From Actinoplanes sp. M2I2 (GTDB lineage: Bacteria; Actinomycetota; Actinomycetes; Mycobacteriales; Micromonosporaceae): a stretch of 64,000 nucleotides of DNA. A model generated the notes under the pieces. It did not search any database. It saw only the letters and a list, made by a program, of their open reading frames with translations, and was not told the origin of the DNA. The position numbers and the translations under genes were made by a program. The stretch covers positions 186,001-250,000 of the forward strand of contig NZ_JALPVJ010000010.1 of assembly GCF_023544445.1 (NCBI RefSeq). Direction: 5' to 3'. How positions within the stretch are numbered: the first letter of the stretch is position 1; each line of letters opens with the position of its first letter. Positions 18,639 through 27,958 of the stretch are shown one piece after another.

Positions 18639-19736
18639 TCAGGCCGGAGCGCTGGCCGACTCGACCTTGATCGTGCCCGCGACGATGTCGGTCTTGAGCT
18701 TCTCGACCTCGTCCTTCAGGCCCTGGTCGATCTTGCTGTCGAACTGGTTGTACGGCGCCAGCGAGACACCGTTGTTCTTCAGCGTGCCCAGGTAGCCCGG
18801 GCTCGCGTTCAGCGGCTGGCCGGTGGCGCCGGCGACGACGGCGGTCTCGACCGCGTCGGTGATGTTCTTGACCACGGTGGTCAGGAAGACGTCACAGTCC
18901 TGCGCCGCGCTCTGGCAACCGTCCTGGTCGACCCAGACGATCGACACCTTGCCGCTGGAGGCCTTGGCCACCTCGGCCGCGCCGAGGCCGGTGCCGCCGG
19001 CCACCGGCATGATCACGTCAGCCCCCTGGGCGACGAACGTGCTGGCCAGCGCCTTGCCCTTGGCCGGGCTGGCGAAGTCCTCGGCGAAGCTGCCGTTCTG
19101 CTTGGCCTTGTCCCAGCCGAGCACCTGGACGTTCTTGCTCTTGGCCTTGTTGTACTGCGCCACACCGTCGGCGAAGCCGTCCATGAAGATGGTCACCGGC
19201 GGGATCTTGAGCCCGCCGAAGGTGGCCACCTTGCCCGACTTGGAGTAGCCCGCGGCGAGGTAGCCGGCCAGGAACGCCGCCTCCTGCGTGGCGAACTGCA
19301 TCGGGAAGACGTTCGTGGCGCCCTGGATCGAGCTGTCCACGATGCCGAACTGCTGGCTCGTGTTCTGCGCCGCGACAGCCTTGGTGGCGTCGCCCATGAG
19401 GCCGCCGACCGAGAGGATGAAGTTGCACTTCTGGGTCACGAAGCCGCGCAGGTTGGGTTCGTAGTCGGCCTCGGCGGTCGACGCGACGTACTTCGGGTCG
19501 ACGCCGGGCGACTGGGCCTTGGCGGCCTGGAGCCCGGCCCACGCGGACGCGTTGAACGACTTGTCGTCGATGCCACCGGTGTCGGTGACCATGCAGGCCT
19601 TGTATGCAGCAGCGGCGGCACTCGAGCTGCCGCCGGCAGGGGTCTCGTCAGGCGCGTCGCTGCAGGCCGCGGCGGCGAGCGTCAGCCCACCTGCCGCGAG
19701 CAGCGCAACGAGCCGGTTCCCACGTACTGGGCGCAA
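18639..19736 (-). CDS. BMP-family substrate-binding lipoprotein (nucleoside importer)
   Basis: 365 aa from TTG 19736, selected because a near-perfect GGAAGGAGGGG lies just upstream and the resulting N-terminus (LRPVRGNRLVALLAAGG ... AAAACSD) is a lipoprotein signal with lipobox cysteine. An upstream ATG at 19784 would extend through an 18-bp palindrome and is less likely. The mature part shows BMP/Med features: CMVTDTGGIDDKSFN, GFVTQKCNFILSVGG and WVDQDGCQSAAQDCDVFLT. It delivers purine or pyrimidine nucleosides to the ABC transporter encoded by the next three genes. Confidence 0.92.
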   Translation of the reverse strand: MRPVRGNRLVALLAAGGLTLAAAACSDAPDETPAGGSSSAAAAAYKACMVTDTGGIDDKSFNASAWAGLQAAKAQSPGVDPKYVASTAEADYEPNLRGFVTQKCNFILSVGGLMGDATKAVAAQNTSQQFGIVDSSIQGATNVFPMQFATQEAAFLAGYLAAGYSKSGKVATFGGLKIPPVTIFMDGFADGVAQYNKAKSKNVQVLGWDKAKQNGSFAEDFASPAKGKALASTFVAQGADVIMPVAGGTGLGAAEVAKASSGKVSIVWVDQDGCQSAAQDCDVFLTTVVKNITDAVETAVVAGATGQPLNASPGYLGTLKNNGVSLAPYNQFDSKIDQGLKDEVEKLKTDIVAGTIKVESASAPA

Positions 19737-19757
19737 GACGCCCCTCCTTCCAACGCC

Positions 19758-19775
19758 CACCGGCACGTGCCGGTG
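19758..19775. promoter_or_regulatory. 18-bp perfect palindrome upstream of the nucleoside operon
   Basis: CACCGGCACGTGCCGGTG is a perfect inverted repeat lying about 20 bp upstream of the BMP gene start region. If TTG 19736 is used it is untranslated and could be a repressor operator or a 5'-leader hairpin controlling the whole import and salvage operon. Confidence 0.5.
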
Positions 19776-19950
19776 AGTCTTCACCGCGCGAGCGTAGCCG
19801 CAGGCCAGAACGTCGTCGGCAGTTTGGTCCGGACTGTTGGCGCACCGTTATCCGCCCGCAACCGCCGAGCACACGAGGCGTGGCTTCTATCCGCTAGTGC
19901 GGCAAATCATCGGCACCGGCGGTAACGGACCGGAAACCTTGCGGCGTGGG

Positions 19951-20172
19951 TCAGGACTTCCGCCAGGCTTTGACGCCCAGCACACCGACAACGGTGCCGA
20001 TCGCGAGCGAGGCGACGATCAGCACCGCGTGGATCAGCAGGAAGGCGGTCGGCCGCCCGTCGGCGAACGAGCGGTCGTCCTTCCAGATGGCCAGGCCGAA
20101 CCGGGGCCAGATGACCCACGTCCAGACCCCGACCCCGGTCAGGAAGACCGCCCACCGCCGCGAGATGACCAT
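19951..20172 (-). CDS. SCO4848-family small membrane protein
   Basis: 73 aa with two transmembrane helices: RWAVFLTGVGVWTWVIWPRF in the first half and LLIHAVLIVASLAIGTVVGV in the second. The WTWVIWPRFGLAIWKD motif is diagnostic of this actinobacterial family, named after the Streptomyces coelicolor member; no function is known. It lies downstream of the membrane-protein gene ending at 20195, possibly co-transcribed. Confidence 0.88.
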   Translation of the reverse strand: MVISRRWAVFLTGVGVWTWVIWPRFGLAIWKDDRSFADGRPTAFLLIHAVLIVASLAIGTVVGVLGVKAWRKS

Positions 20173-20194
20173 GCGCCAACTATTCCAGCGGTCG

Positions 20195-21175
20195 TCAGCC
20201 GGCCGGAACGAGGCCGGGCCGGCCGGCTGCGAGCCGCGGCTCGGCCGGACCCGCCGAGGTGAGCCCGCGGCGGCCGATCAGGGTCAGGAGCAGACTCCCC
20301 ACCGCGTACGCCGAGAGCACCGACACCGCGAAGGCCGAGCCGGCGCCGTCGAAGTAGGCGACCGACCGCAGCAGGGTGGCGCCCGCGCCGATCGGCAGCC
20401 ACTGGCCGAGCTCGCCCCACGGCTGCGGCAGCAACTCGGGAGCCGCCGCGATGCCGGCGAGCGCGTTGCCGATCAAGAACATGACCAGCGCGCCGAGCCC
20501 GAGCCCACCCCGGTCGAGCACAGCGGCCAGCCCCGTCATGGCGGCGGAGACGGCCAGCGCGAACAGTCCCAGCGCCGCGGCGACGGCGAGGTACCCGCCC
20601 GGCAGGATGTCGAGCCAGCCCTGCTGCACCGCGGCGGTGGAGAAGCCGGCCAGAACCCCGTAACTCAGCAGCGCGAGCAACCGGGCCGCGCGCCGCCGGA
20701 CGAGCAGGAAGACCAGGACACCGGCGAGCAGGCTGGTGATGGCCAGCGGCAGGAAGCCACCCGCGAACCCGGCGCCGCGGGGGTCGTTCGCGTCGAGCGG
20801 CACGACGTCACGGACGGCAACCTGGGGGCCGAGCCCGGCGGCGGCCTGGGTGAGCAGCGCCGCCACGGTGGGCGAGGCGGCCGAGGCCACGTGCATCTCG
20901 GGCCCGGCCGGGGACACCAGCACCGCTCCGTAGACCTCGCGGTTGCGGATGGCCGCGTCGGCGGCGCCGGCGTCGGCGACCACGCGGACGTCGAACGCGC
21001 CGGGGTGCGCGGCCTCGAGCTGGGCGACCAGCGCGGGTGGCCCGGCGACCGCGAGGGGCAGGTCACGGGGAGCGATGTTGGCCGCCGGGGCGGCGAAGAG
21101 CGGGACGAGGAGCGCTTGGACGGCGACCACGAGGATCGCGATGAGCACGCCGAGGGCCAGGGGCTTACGTTGCAT
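20195..21175 (-). CDS. Putative multi-pass membrane protein (YhgE/Pip or ABC-2-like permease), TetR-regulated
   Basis: 326 aa from ATG 21175, preceded by GGGAGACAGCC. One N-terminal TM helix (LALGVLIAILVVAVQALLVP) is followed by about 120 extracytoplasmic residues, then about five TM helices (LPLAITSLLAGVLVFLLV onward). This topology resembles ABC-2-type or YhgE/Pip membrane proteins, often involved in export. A TetR gene is divergent, and an operator-like sequence lies at 21188-21206 immediately before this gene, so derepression by a ligand and a possible efflux or envelope role are inferred. No ATPase partner is adjacent. Confidence 0.7.
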   Translation of the reverse strand: MQRKPLALGVLIAILVVAVQALLVPLFAAPAANIAPRDLPLAVAGPPALVAQLEAAHPGAFDVRVVADAGAADAAIRNREVYGAVLVSPAGPEMHVASAASPTVAALLTQAAAGLGPQVAVRDVVPLDANDPRGAGFAGGFLPLAITSLLAGVLVFLLVRRRAARLLALLSYGVLAGFSTAAVQQGWLDILPGGYLAVAAALGLFALAVSAAMTGLAAVLDRGGLGLGALVMFLIGNALAGIAAAPELLPQPWGELGQWLPIGAGATLLRSVAYFDGAGSAFAVSVLSAYAVGSLLLTLIGRRGLTSAGPAEPRLAAGRPGLVPAG

Positions 21176-21187
21176 GGCTGTCTCCCT

Positions 21188-21206
21188 AAAACGAATGCTC
21201 GTTCTT
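21188..21206 (+). promoter_or_regulatory. TetR operator copy 1
   Basis: AAAACGAATGCTCGTTCTT lies 12 bp before the membrane-protein ATG. It matches copy 2 (21246-21264, opposite strand) at 18 of 19 positions. Its core ACGA-N4-TCGT is an inverted repeat. Confidence 0.7.
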
Positions 21207-21245
21207 TTATAGGGGACAGCGTGCGCTTCGCCACGAGATCGTGTC

Positions 21246-21264
21246 AAGAACGAGCGTTCGTTTT
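21246..21264 (-). promoter_or_regulatory. TetR operator copy 2
   Basis: On the minus strand the site reads AAAACGAACGCTCGTTCTT, nearly identical to copy 1. It lies 12 bp before the proposed TetR start (GTG 21277), so one dimer pair could repress both divergent genes. Confidence 0.7.
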
Positions 21265-21276
21265 ACAGTGTGGGGC

Positions 21277-21867
21277 GTGCCACGTGTCTCGGAAGACCAC
21301 CTGACCGCCCGCCGCGAACAGATCCTCACGGCCGCCCGCGCCTGCTTCCTGCGCAAAGGCCTGCACAACACGTCGATGCAGGACCTGATCAAGGAGGCCG
21401 GGCTGTCGGTCGGCGCCGTCTACCGATACTTCAAGTCCAAGGACGACATCATCGCGGCGATCGCCGAAGGGGTCGTCGGCGGCATCAACCGGCAGATCGA
21501 TCTGATCGCGAGCCGGCGGCTGCCGTTGACCGAGTCGCTGGCACTGATCCTCGAGCTCGTCGACCAGCAGACGGGGCCGGACGGCGCGCTGCCGATCGGG
21601 CTGCAGATCTGGGCCGAGGCGACGATCGATCCCACGATCGGGGCGATCGTGCGCGAGCGGTACACGGGTCTGCGGGGCCGGCTGCGGGTGCTGGTCGAGC
21701 ACGCCGTGGAGAGCGGCGAGTTGCCGGCCGGCTCGGACATCGACGAGGTGGCCAGCGCCGTGTACGCGATGCTGCCCGGCTACGGTCTGCAGCGTCTGCT
21801 CATCGGTGATCCGAGCCGGGAGGGCTTCCTGCGCGGGATGCAGGCCCTCTACAACCGCCCGGCATGA
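21277..21867 (+). CDS. TetR/AcrR-family transcriptional regulator
   Basis: 196 aa. The HTH lies at about residues 10-56 (REQILTAARACFLRKGLHN, then SMQDLIKEAGLSVGAVYRYF, then KSKDDI). The ligand-binding domain is ordinary in length. GTG 21277 is chosen because it starts right after operator copy 2; a GTG at 21241 would place the operator inside the gene. It very probably represses itself and the divergent membrane protein via the two matching operators. Confidence 0.9.
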   Translation: MPRVSEDHLTARREQILTAARACFLRKGLHNTSMQDLIKEAGLSVGAVYRYFKSKDDIIAAIAEGVVGGINRQIDLIASRRLPLTESLALILELVDQQTGPDGALPIGLQIWAEATIDPTIGAIVRERYTGLRGRLRVLVEHAVESGELPAGSDIDEVASAVYAMLPGYGLQRLLIGDPSREGFLRGMQALYNRPA

Positions 21868-21933
21868 TCAGCCCGAAGTTGCTGGTAGTCATTGGGCCAC
21901 GCTGTTTCGCCCGGTCAGCGGGATCATGGATTG

Positions 21934-22740
21934 GTGAACGAGGGAAGCGATCTCGGGTTCGTGCTCCGGCGCTGGCGTGACCGGGCGACCCCGCCGCAGG
22001 ACGGCTTCGAGCCGACCCGGGCCCGGCGTGCGCCCGGGATGCGGCGCGACGAGCTCGCTGCCGCGGCGGGGGTGTCGGCCGAGTACATCAAGCGTCTTGA
22101 GCAGGGCCATGGACGGCCGTCCGCAGCGGTACTCCACGCGCTGGCCCGGGCTCTGCGGTTGTCCGGCCCGGAGTACGAATACCTGTGCTCCCTCGCCGGG
22201 CACGTTCCGTCACGCGTCGGCCGCGTGCCCGACGAGGTGGGCCCCGGCCCGACGCGCCTGCTCGAGCGGCTCGGCGACATCCCGGTCTGCGTTCTCGACG
22301 CGGCCTGGACTCTGCTGGCCTGGAACACCGCCTGGGAGATGCTGTGCTCCACCTCTGTCCTCGCGGCCGGCCGGGAACGGAACATGGCCTGGCGCGCCTT
22401 CACCGGGGACAGGCAGGAGTGGTCCGAGCGGGAGATCCGGTTCCAGTCGTCGATCGTGACCGATTTGCGGAGCACCGCCGTCCGGTATCCCGGCGATGAC
22501 CGGCTCAAGGATCTGATCTCGGACCTGCAGGCCGCCAGCGTGCCGTTCGCGACCATGTGGCAGCTGCCCGTGGACACCCATCACCGGGACTACCAGGTCA
22601 CGGTCCAGCATCCGGATGCCGGACCGATCACCGTCGACTGCGACATCCTGACCCTCCATGAGGGCGACCTGCGCGCTGTCATCTACACCGCGGAACCAGG
22701 CTCGGCCGACGCCGCCCGCCTCGCCCTCGTCCAGAACTGA
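21934..22740 (+). CDS. XRE-family regulator with MmyB-like ligand-binding domain
   Basis: 268 aa. Residues about 6-85 form a helix-turn-helix (PGMRRDELAAAAGVSAEYIK, RLEQGHGRPSAAVLHALARA). The remainder is an MmyB-type PAS-like domain that includes VCVLDAAWTLLAWNTAWEML and a C-terminal LHEGDLRAVIYTAEPGS. MmyB-like regulators in actinobacteria often bind small hydrophobic ligands and control an adjacent oxidoreductase gene. Here the next gene on the same strand, 44 bp away, is a flavin-dependent monooxygenase-like protein, fitting that pattern. Start GTG 21934. Confidence 0.88.
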   Translation: MNEGSDLGFVLRRWRDRATPPQDGFEPTRARRAPGMRRDELAAAAGVSAEYIKRLEQGHGRPSAAVLHALARALRLSGPEYEYLCSLAGHVPSRVGRVPDEVGPGPTRLLERLGDIPVCVLDAAWTLLAWNTAWEMLCSTSVLAAGRERNMAWRAFTGDRQEWSEREIRFQSSIVTDLRSTAVRYPGDDRLKDLISDLQAASVPFATMWQLPVDTHHRDYQVTVQHPDAGPITVDCDILTLHEGDLRAVIYTAEPGSADAARLALVQN

Positions 22741-22784
22741 ACACCCGGCCCTACGGCCATCTCCGATAAGGACACTCACCAGCC

Positions 22785-23903
22785 ATGAACCAAGTTTTGC
22801 TGGACGCTGCCCGGACAACCGTGCCGACGCTCTCGGCCAACGCGGCACGCACCGAACGCGAGATGCGGCCCGCGCCGGACAGCGTCACAGCGGTACGCGA
22901 CGCGGGCCTGTTCGCACTGACGGCGCCCCGCGAGGCCGGTGGTCACGAGGTGAACCTGCACACGCTGGTCGAGGTGCTCGTCGAGCTGGGACGCGGGTGC
23001 CCTTCGACCGCCTGGGTCGTCGGGCTGAGCGCCTCGACCAAGGCGCTGATCCCGTCCATGCTCTCGCCCAAGGCGCGCGACGCTTTCCTCGCCGATCCCG
23101 ACGCCGCCGTCTGCGCCTCCGGGGTGCCGAAGGGCGGCCACGGCGAGCGGGTGCCCGGAGGACTTCGCCTCAACGGGGGATGGGCCATGGCATCGGGTTC
23201 CGAGGTGGCGACCTGGGCGATGATCATCGTGCCGGTCGCCGACGGCGCCGCGCCCGCGGCCTTCCCCGTCCTCGTACCGGTCTCCGAGCTGACGATCCAC
23301 CAGACCTGGAAGGCCGCGGGGCTGGCCGGCACGAGCAGCCACACCCTGGTGGCCGAGAACGTGTTCGTGTCGGACGACTTCGTCAGCCCGGGCGCCAAAC
23401 CCTCCCAGGAACAGGTGTTCACTGCCGGCCTGGTGGCGCTCGCGCCGATGATCGGCGCTGTACGCGGAGCCCAGGATGTCGTCGCGGCGGCGATCAGCGG
23501 TGACCGGGGCCCCTACGCGACCACGTACGCCCGGGTCGTGGATTCTCCCCTCGGGCGCTTCTGGTTCACCGAGGCGACGCGGCGCACCGCAACGGCTCTG
23601 CGGCGCGCGCTACTTGTCGCCGACACCCTCGAGGCGCTGGGCCCGGGCGAAGCGATGCCGGTCGCCGACCGGAGCGAGCTCCGAGTGGAATTGTCGACCG
23701 CCGCCCGGGAGTGCCGCGAGGCGATGGAACTGCTCCTCGACCTGCACGGCGCGAGCGGCTTCTCGCACGAGAACCCGCTCCAGCGATTCTGGCGCGACGT
23801 CGCCGTCGGCACACGCCACCCGTTCTTCACCCCGTACATCACGGCCGAGGACCAGGGCCGGGTCACCTTCGACGTGTTGCCGACCGTATCGCTGACTCTG
23901 TGA
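22785..23903 (+). CDS. Acyl-CoA dehydrogenase-fold, group D flavin monooxygenase-like protein
   Basis: 372 aa, in the acyl-CoA dehydrogenase fold but of the type used by two-component FMNH2/FADH2-dependent hydroxylases (HsaA, HpaB-like). Features are LTAPREAGGHEVNLHTLVEV, GCPSTAWVVGLSAS, LRLNGGWAMASGSEVATW and the C-terminal GASGFSHENPLQRFWRDVAV. Such enzymes hydroxylate aromatic or polyketide substrates and require a separate flavin reductase; none is adjacent. ATG 22785 follows a GATAAGGACACTCACCAGCC leader containing AAGGA. Likely co-regulated with the upstream XRE gene. Confidence 0.82.
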   Translation: MNQVLLDAARTTVPTLSANAARTEREMRPAPDSVTAVRDAGLFALTAPREAGGHEVNLHTLVEVLVELGRGCPSTAWVVGLSASTKALIPSMLSPKARDAFLADPDAAVCASGVPKGGHGERVPGGLRLNGGWAMASGSEVATWAMIIVPVADGAAPAAFPVLVPVSELTIHQTWKAAGLAGTSSHTLVAENVFVSDDFVSPGAKPSQEQVFTAGLVALAPMIGAVRGAQDVVAAAISGDRGPYATTYARVVDSPLGRFWFTEATRRTATALRRALLVADTLEALGPGEAMPVADRSELRVELSTAARECREAMELLLDLHGASGFSHENPLQRFWRDVAVGTRHPFFTPYITAEDQGRVTFDVLPTVSLTL

Positions 23904-23929
23904 CGACTGGCGGCTGTGGACAGTGCCGG

Positions 23930-24328
23930 CTACACCGCGGTGAGGCGGGACGCTATGCGTGACCAGCCCGCCCGCACCTCGGCCTCGGTCGGGGGCCGGC
24001 CCGGGCGCACCCGGCGCGTCTCGTACTCGTCGAACGGATCGGCCTCGGGCTCGTCGCCGGCCGGGTTCTCGACGGCCGCGCGGGCCAGGTCGATCTCGTC
24101 GCGGATGGCCTCGGCGTCGGCCCGGGGCAGCAGCGGCTCGACGACGGCCATCAGCTGCTCGTCGGCCACCACGGCCTGAGCCAGCGCGAGGGCGTGGGCC
24201 CGCTCGTACGGTCCGCAGACGACCGGTTCCCAGTCCTCCTCGTCGCCCAGGGATCCGATCGTGATGACCCAGGGGAGGTCGGCCACCGGGGAGCCGGCCG
24301 GCAGGTCCAACGTCACGAGTGTGCCCAC
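23930..24328 (-). CDS. Hypothetical acidic protein
   Basis: 132 aa, Asp/Glu-rich, unrecognised. The first half is compact (MGTLVTLDLPAGSP, VITIGSLGDEEDWEPVV), the rest helical and charged with a PFDEYETRRVRPGRPPTEAE stretch. It begins 8 bp after the stop of the YihY-type gene and is probably the last gene of the trpS operon. Nothing indicates a specific function. Confidence 0.6.
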   Translation of the reverse strand: MGTLVTLDLPAGSPVADLPWVITIGSLGDEEDWEPVVCGPYERAHALALAQAVVADEQLMAVVEPLLPRADAEAIRDEIDLARAAVENPAGDEPEADPFDEYETRRVRPGRPPTEAEVRAGWSRIASRLTAV

Positions 24329-24335
24329 GTGCTCA

Positions 24336-25247
24336 TCATTCCGGGCTGGTGTTCCGAATCCAGGTGTTTTGCCCCACGGGAGCAGTTTTATCGTCGGCTG
24401 ACAGGTCGACGACGCGTCCGTGCGGGCTGGTCGCCGCCCAGGCCGCTCCGAAGAGCAGCAGCTGGTTGAAGACGTAAAGGTAGACCAGCACGCCGACGGC
24501 CGAGCCGACCAGGCCGTACGCGGGGTTGCGCTGCACCAGGCCCACGAAGGACTTGCCGACGGTGTTCAGCAGCGTGATGCCGATGCCGACCTGCAGCACC
24601 GGCGGGGCCATCCGGCGCACGGTCATGCGCAACCGGGGCACCGCGGCCAGCAGCGCGGCGGCCAGCAGCATGTTCACCGCCACGGTGAGCAGCAGGCCGG
24701 CCGTCGAGCGGACCATGCCGTGGGCCATCCAGTCGAGCAGCAGGTTGAGGCCGTAGACGGCGAGCTGGGACATCGCCAGCAGCAGCAGGATGCCGAGCAG
24801 CACGAGCAGGTCGAGGGCCTGCCGGACGCCGATGTAGCCGGGCTGTTCGTTGAGCCGCCAGATCAGTCGCTGCGAGGACCGGATCGACTCGACCCAGGCG
24901 ATGCCGGTGAAGGTCAGGCCGAGGATGCCCACGATGCCGACCGTCCGGCCGCTCTCCAGGATCGCCTGCACGTCGAGGAAGGGCAGGTTCTGCCGCAGGA
25001 AGTCGCGGACGACGTCGAACAGGTCCTCGTTGTTGTCCAGCAGGATGCCGAAGATCGAGTAACCGATGAGCAGCAGTGCGAAGACCGCGAAGAAGCCGTA
25101 GTAGGCGATCGCCGCGGCCAGCCGCCCGCCCTGGACGTCGATGTAACGCACCACGGCCCGGCTCAGGTGATCGAAATATCGGGACCTGTGGCGCAACCAC
25201 ATGATGCGAGACTCGGCGGCCTCGTACGCCCGATCGATCGGATTCAC
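24336..25247 (-). CDS. YihY/BrkB family membrane protein
   Basis: 303 aa from GTG 25247, which gives the N-terminus MNPIDRAYEAAESRIMW; longer starts run antisense-like through the neighbour. About six TM helices follow, beginning with LAAAIAYYGFFAVFALLLIG, which is the family signature region, and NPAYGLVGSAVGVLVYLYVF near the end. These proteins were once misannotated as RNase BN; their transport role is unclear. It lies 35 bp downstream of the RNA ligase-like gene, in the trpS operon. Confidence 0.9.
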   Translation of the reverse strand: MNPIDRAYEAAESRIMWLRHRSRYFDHLSRAVVRYIDVQGGRLAAAIAYYGFFAVFALLLIGYSIFGILLDNNEDLFDVVRDFLRQNLPFLDVQAILESGRTVGIVGILGLTFTGIAWVESIRSSQRLIWRLNEQPGYIGVRQALDLLVLLGILLLLAMSQLAVYGLNLLLDWMAHGMVRSTAGLLLTVAVNMLLAAALLAAVPRLRMTVRRMAPPVLQVGIGITLLNTVGKSFVGLVQRNPAYGLVGSAVGVLVYLYVFNQLLLFGAAWAATSPHGRVVDLSADDKTAPVGQNTWIRNTSPE

Positions 25248-25282
25248 GCGCCGACCGTAGCCGACCTCGGGCCGGCGCGCGC

Positions 25283-25825
25283 TCAGACGCCCGGCGCGAC
25301 ACCGAGCGGGTAGTCCCGTCGCCGGCGCCAGGGGCCCTCGCCGCCGTGCGAGAAGAGCGTGAACGACGACACGGGGAACTTCGCCGAGAAGCCGGCCAGG
25401 TCGTCGAAGACCGCGTCGAGCGCGGCGGCCGGCACGTCCTGGGCGACGGTGACGTGCGGGTGGTACGGGAAGCGCAGATCGCGGTGCACGTCGTCGCCGC
25501 TGACGATCGCCTCGGCCAGCAGCTCGCACTCGCTGATGCCGACCGCGAGCGTCACGAAGACGACCTCGGTGATCGGCCGGAACGTGCCGGTGCCGCGCAG
25601 GTGGATCGTGAACGGCGCCTGGGTCGCGGCCACGGCGGCCAGGTGCTTCTCGATGCGCGGCAGCGCCTCGGTGCGCACCTCGGTGGGGCCGAGCAGCGTC
25701 ACGTGGGCCGGGGTGTAGGCCGCCTGCGGGTCACCGGCGTCGGCCCGGCGCCGGGTGAGCTGCTCGCCCCAGGGCTCGGGGATGTCGATCGCGACGCCGA
25801 TCCGGGTGGTGAGAGGGTCGGACAC
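25283..25825 (-). CDS. 2'-5' RNA ligase family protein (2H phosphoesterase)
   Basis: 180 aa with the two HxT motifs of 2H phosphoesterases, AHVTLLGPTE (near residue 40) and PHVTVAQDVP (near 122). Family members act on 2',5'-phosphodiester or cyclic phosphate bonds in RNA or nucleotides; physiological roles in bacteria are mostly undefined. The start is only 5 bp after the trpS stop, indicating co-transcription with trpS. Confidence 0.88.
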   Translation of the reverse strand: MSDPLTTRIGVAIDIPEPWGEQLTRRRADAGDPQAAYTPAHVTLLGPTEVRTEALPRIEKHLAAVAATQAPFTIHLRGTGTFRPITEVVFVTLAVGISECELLAEAIVSGDDVHRDLRFPYHPHVTVAQDVPAAALDAVFDDLAGFSAKFPVSSFTLFSHGGEGPWRRRRDYPLGVAPGV

Positions 25826-25830
25826 CGGAG

Positions 25831-26964
<1,134 letters not shown>

Positions 26965-26983
26965 TCAGCAAAGGGGTATTGCC

Positions 26984-27958
26984 GTGAAACTGCTCGTCAC
27001 CGGGGGTGCCGGCTACATCGGCAGCGTCACCAGCCGCTTGCTGCTCGACGCCGGTCATGAGGTCACCGTTCTCGACAACCTGGTCACCGGCTTCCGCGAG
27101 GCGGTCGCGCCCGACGCCACGTTCGTCGAGGCCGACATCGCCGACGCGGCCCAGGTGCTCACGCCCGAGGCCGGTTTCGACGCGGTGCTGCACTTCGCGG
27201 GGCTGATCCAGGCCGGCGAGTCGATGCTCAAACCGGAGAAGTACTGGCACGACAACGTGGTGAAATCGCTCGCCTTCCTCGACGCCGTGCGCGCCGCGGG
27301 GGTGTCACGCTTCATCTTCTCCTCCACCGCCGCCGTCTACGGCAACCCGGTCGAGCTGCCGATCACCGAGTCCGCGGTCAAGGCTCCCACCAACACGTAC
27401 GGGGCCACGAAGCTCACCTTCGACCAGGCGCTCACCTCCGAGGCGTTCGCGCACAACCTGGCCGCCGTCTCGCTGCGCTACTTCAACGTCGCGGGAGCCT
27501 ATATCCGCGACGCCCAGGAGATCGGCGAACGGCACGACCCCGAGACGCACCTCATCCCGATCGCGCTGCAGGCCGCCGCCGGCAAGCGGGAGAAGCTGCA
27601 GCTCTTCGGCGACGACTACCCCACCGTCGACGGCACCTGCGTGCGCGACTACATCCACGTCGAGGACCTGGCCCGCGCCCACCTGCTCGCGCTGGACGCG
27701 GCCACCCGGGGTGAGCACCGCATCTACAACCTCGGCAACGGCAACGGCTTCTCCAACAAGCAGGTCGTCGAGGTGGCCCGCGAGGTCACCGGGGCCGAGT
27801 TGCCGGTCGAGATCGCGCCGCGCCGCGAGGGCGACCCGGCGACGCTGGTGGCGTCGTCCGCGCGGGCCCGCGACGAGCTCGGCTGGGTGCCTGAGAAGAA
27901 CACGCTGCAGGCCATGATCGGCGACGCCTGGACCTTCTACCGCAAGCACGTCGCATGA
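26984..27958 (+). CDS. galE: UDP-glucose 4-epimerase
   Basis: 324 aa from GTG 26984, preceded by AAAGGGGTATTGCC. It interconverts UDP-galactose and UDP-glucose. The NAD-binding GGAGYIGS lies at residues about 8-15, the catalytic Ser/Tyr/Lys are in SSTAAVYG and TYGATK, and LRYFNVAGA and TCVRDYIHVEDLA are typical of GalE. It overlaps galK by 4 bp (ATGA). The gal pair lies beside the arabinan operon and could use galactose from the same plant polymers. Confidence 0.95.
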   Translation: MKLLVTGGAGYIGSVTSRLLLDAGHEVTVLDNLVTGFREAVAPDATFVEADIADAAQVLTPEAGFDAVLHFAGLIQAGESMLKPEKYWHDNVVKSLAFLDAVRAAGVSRFIFSSTAAVYGNPVELPITESAVKAPTNTYGATKLTFDQALTSEAFAHNLAAVSLRYFNVAGAYIRDAQEIGERHDPETHLIPIALQAAAGKREKLQLFGDDYPTVDGTCVRDYIHVEDLARAHLLALDAATRGEHRIYNLGNGNGFSNKQVVEVAREVTGAELPVEIAPRREGDPATLVASSARARDELGWVPEKNTLQAMIGDAWTFYRKHVA

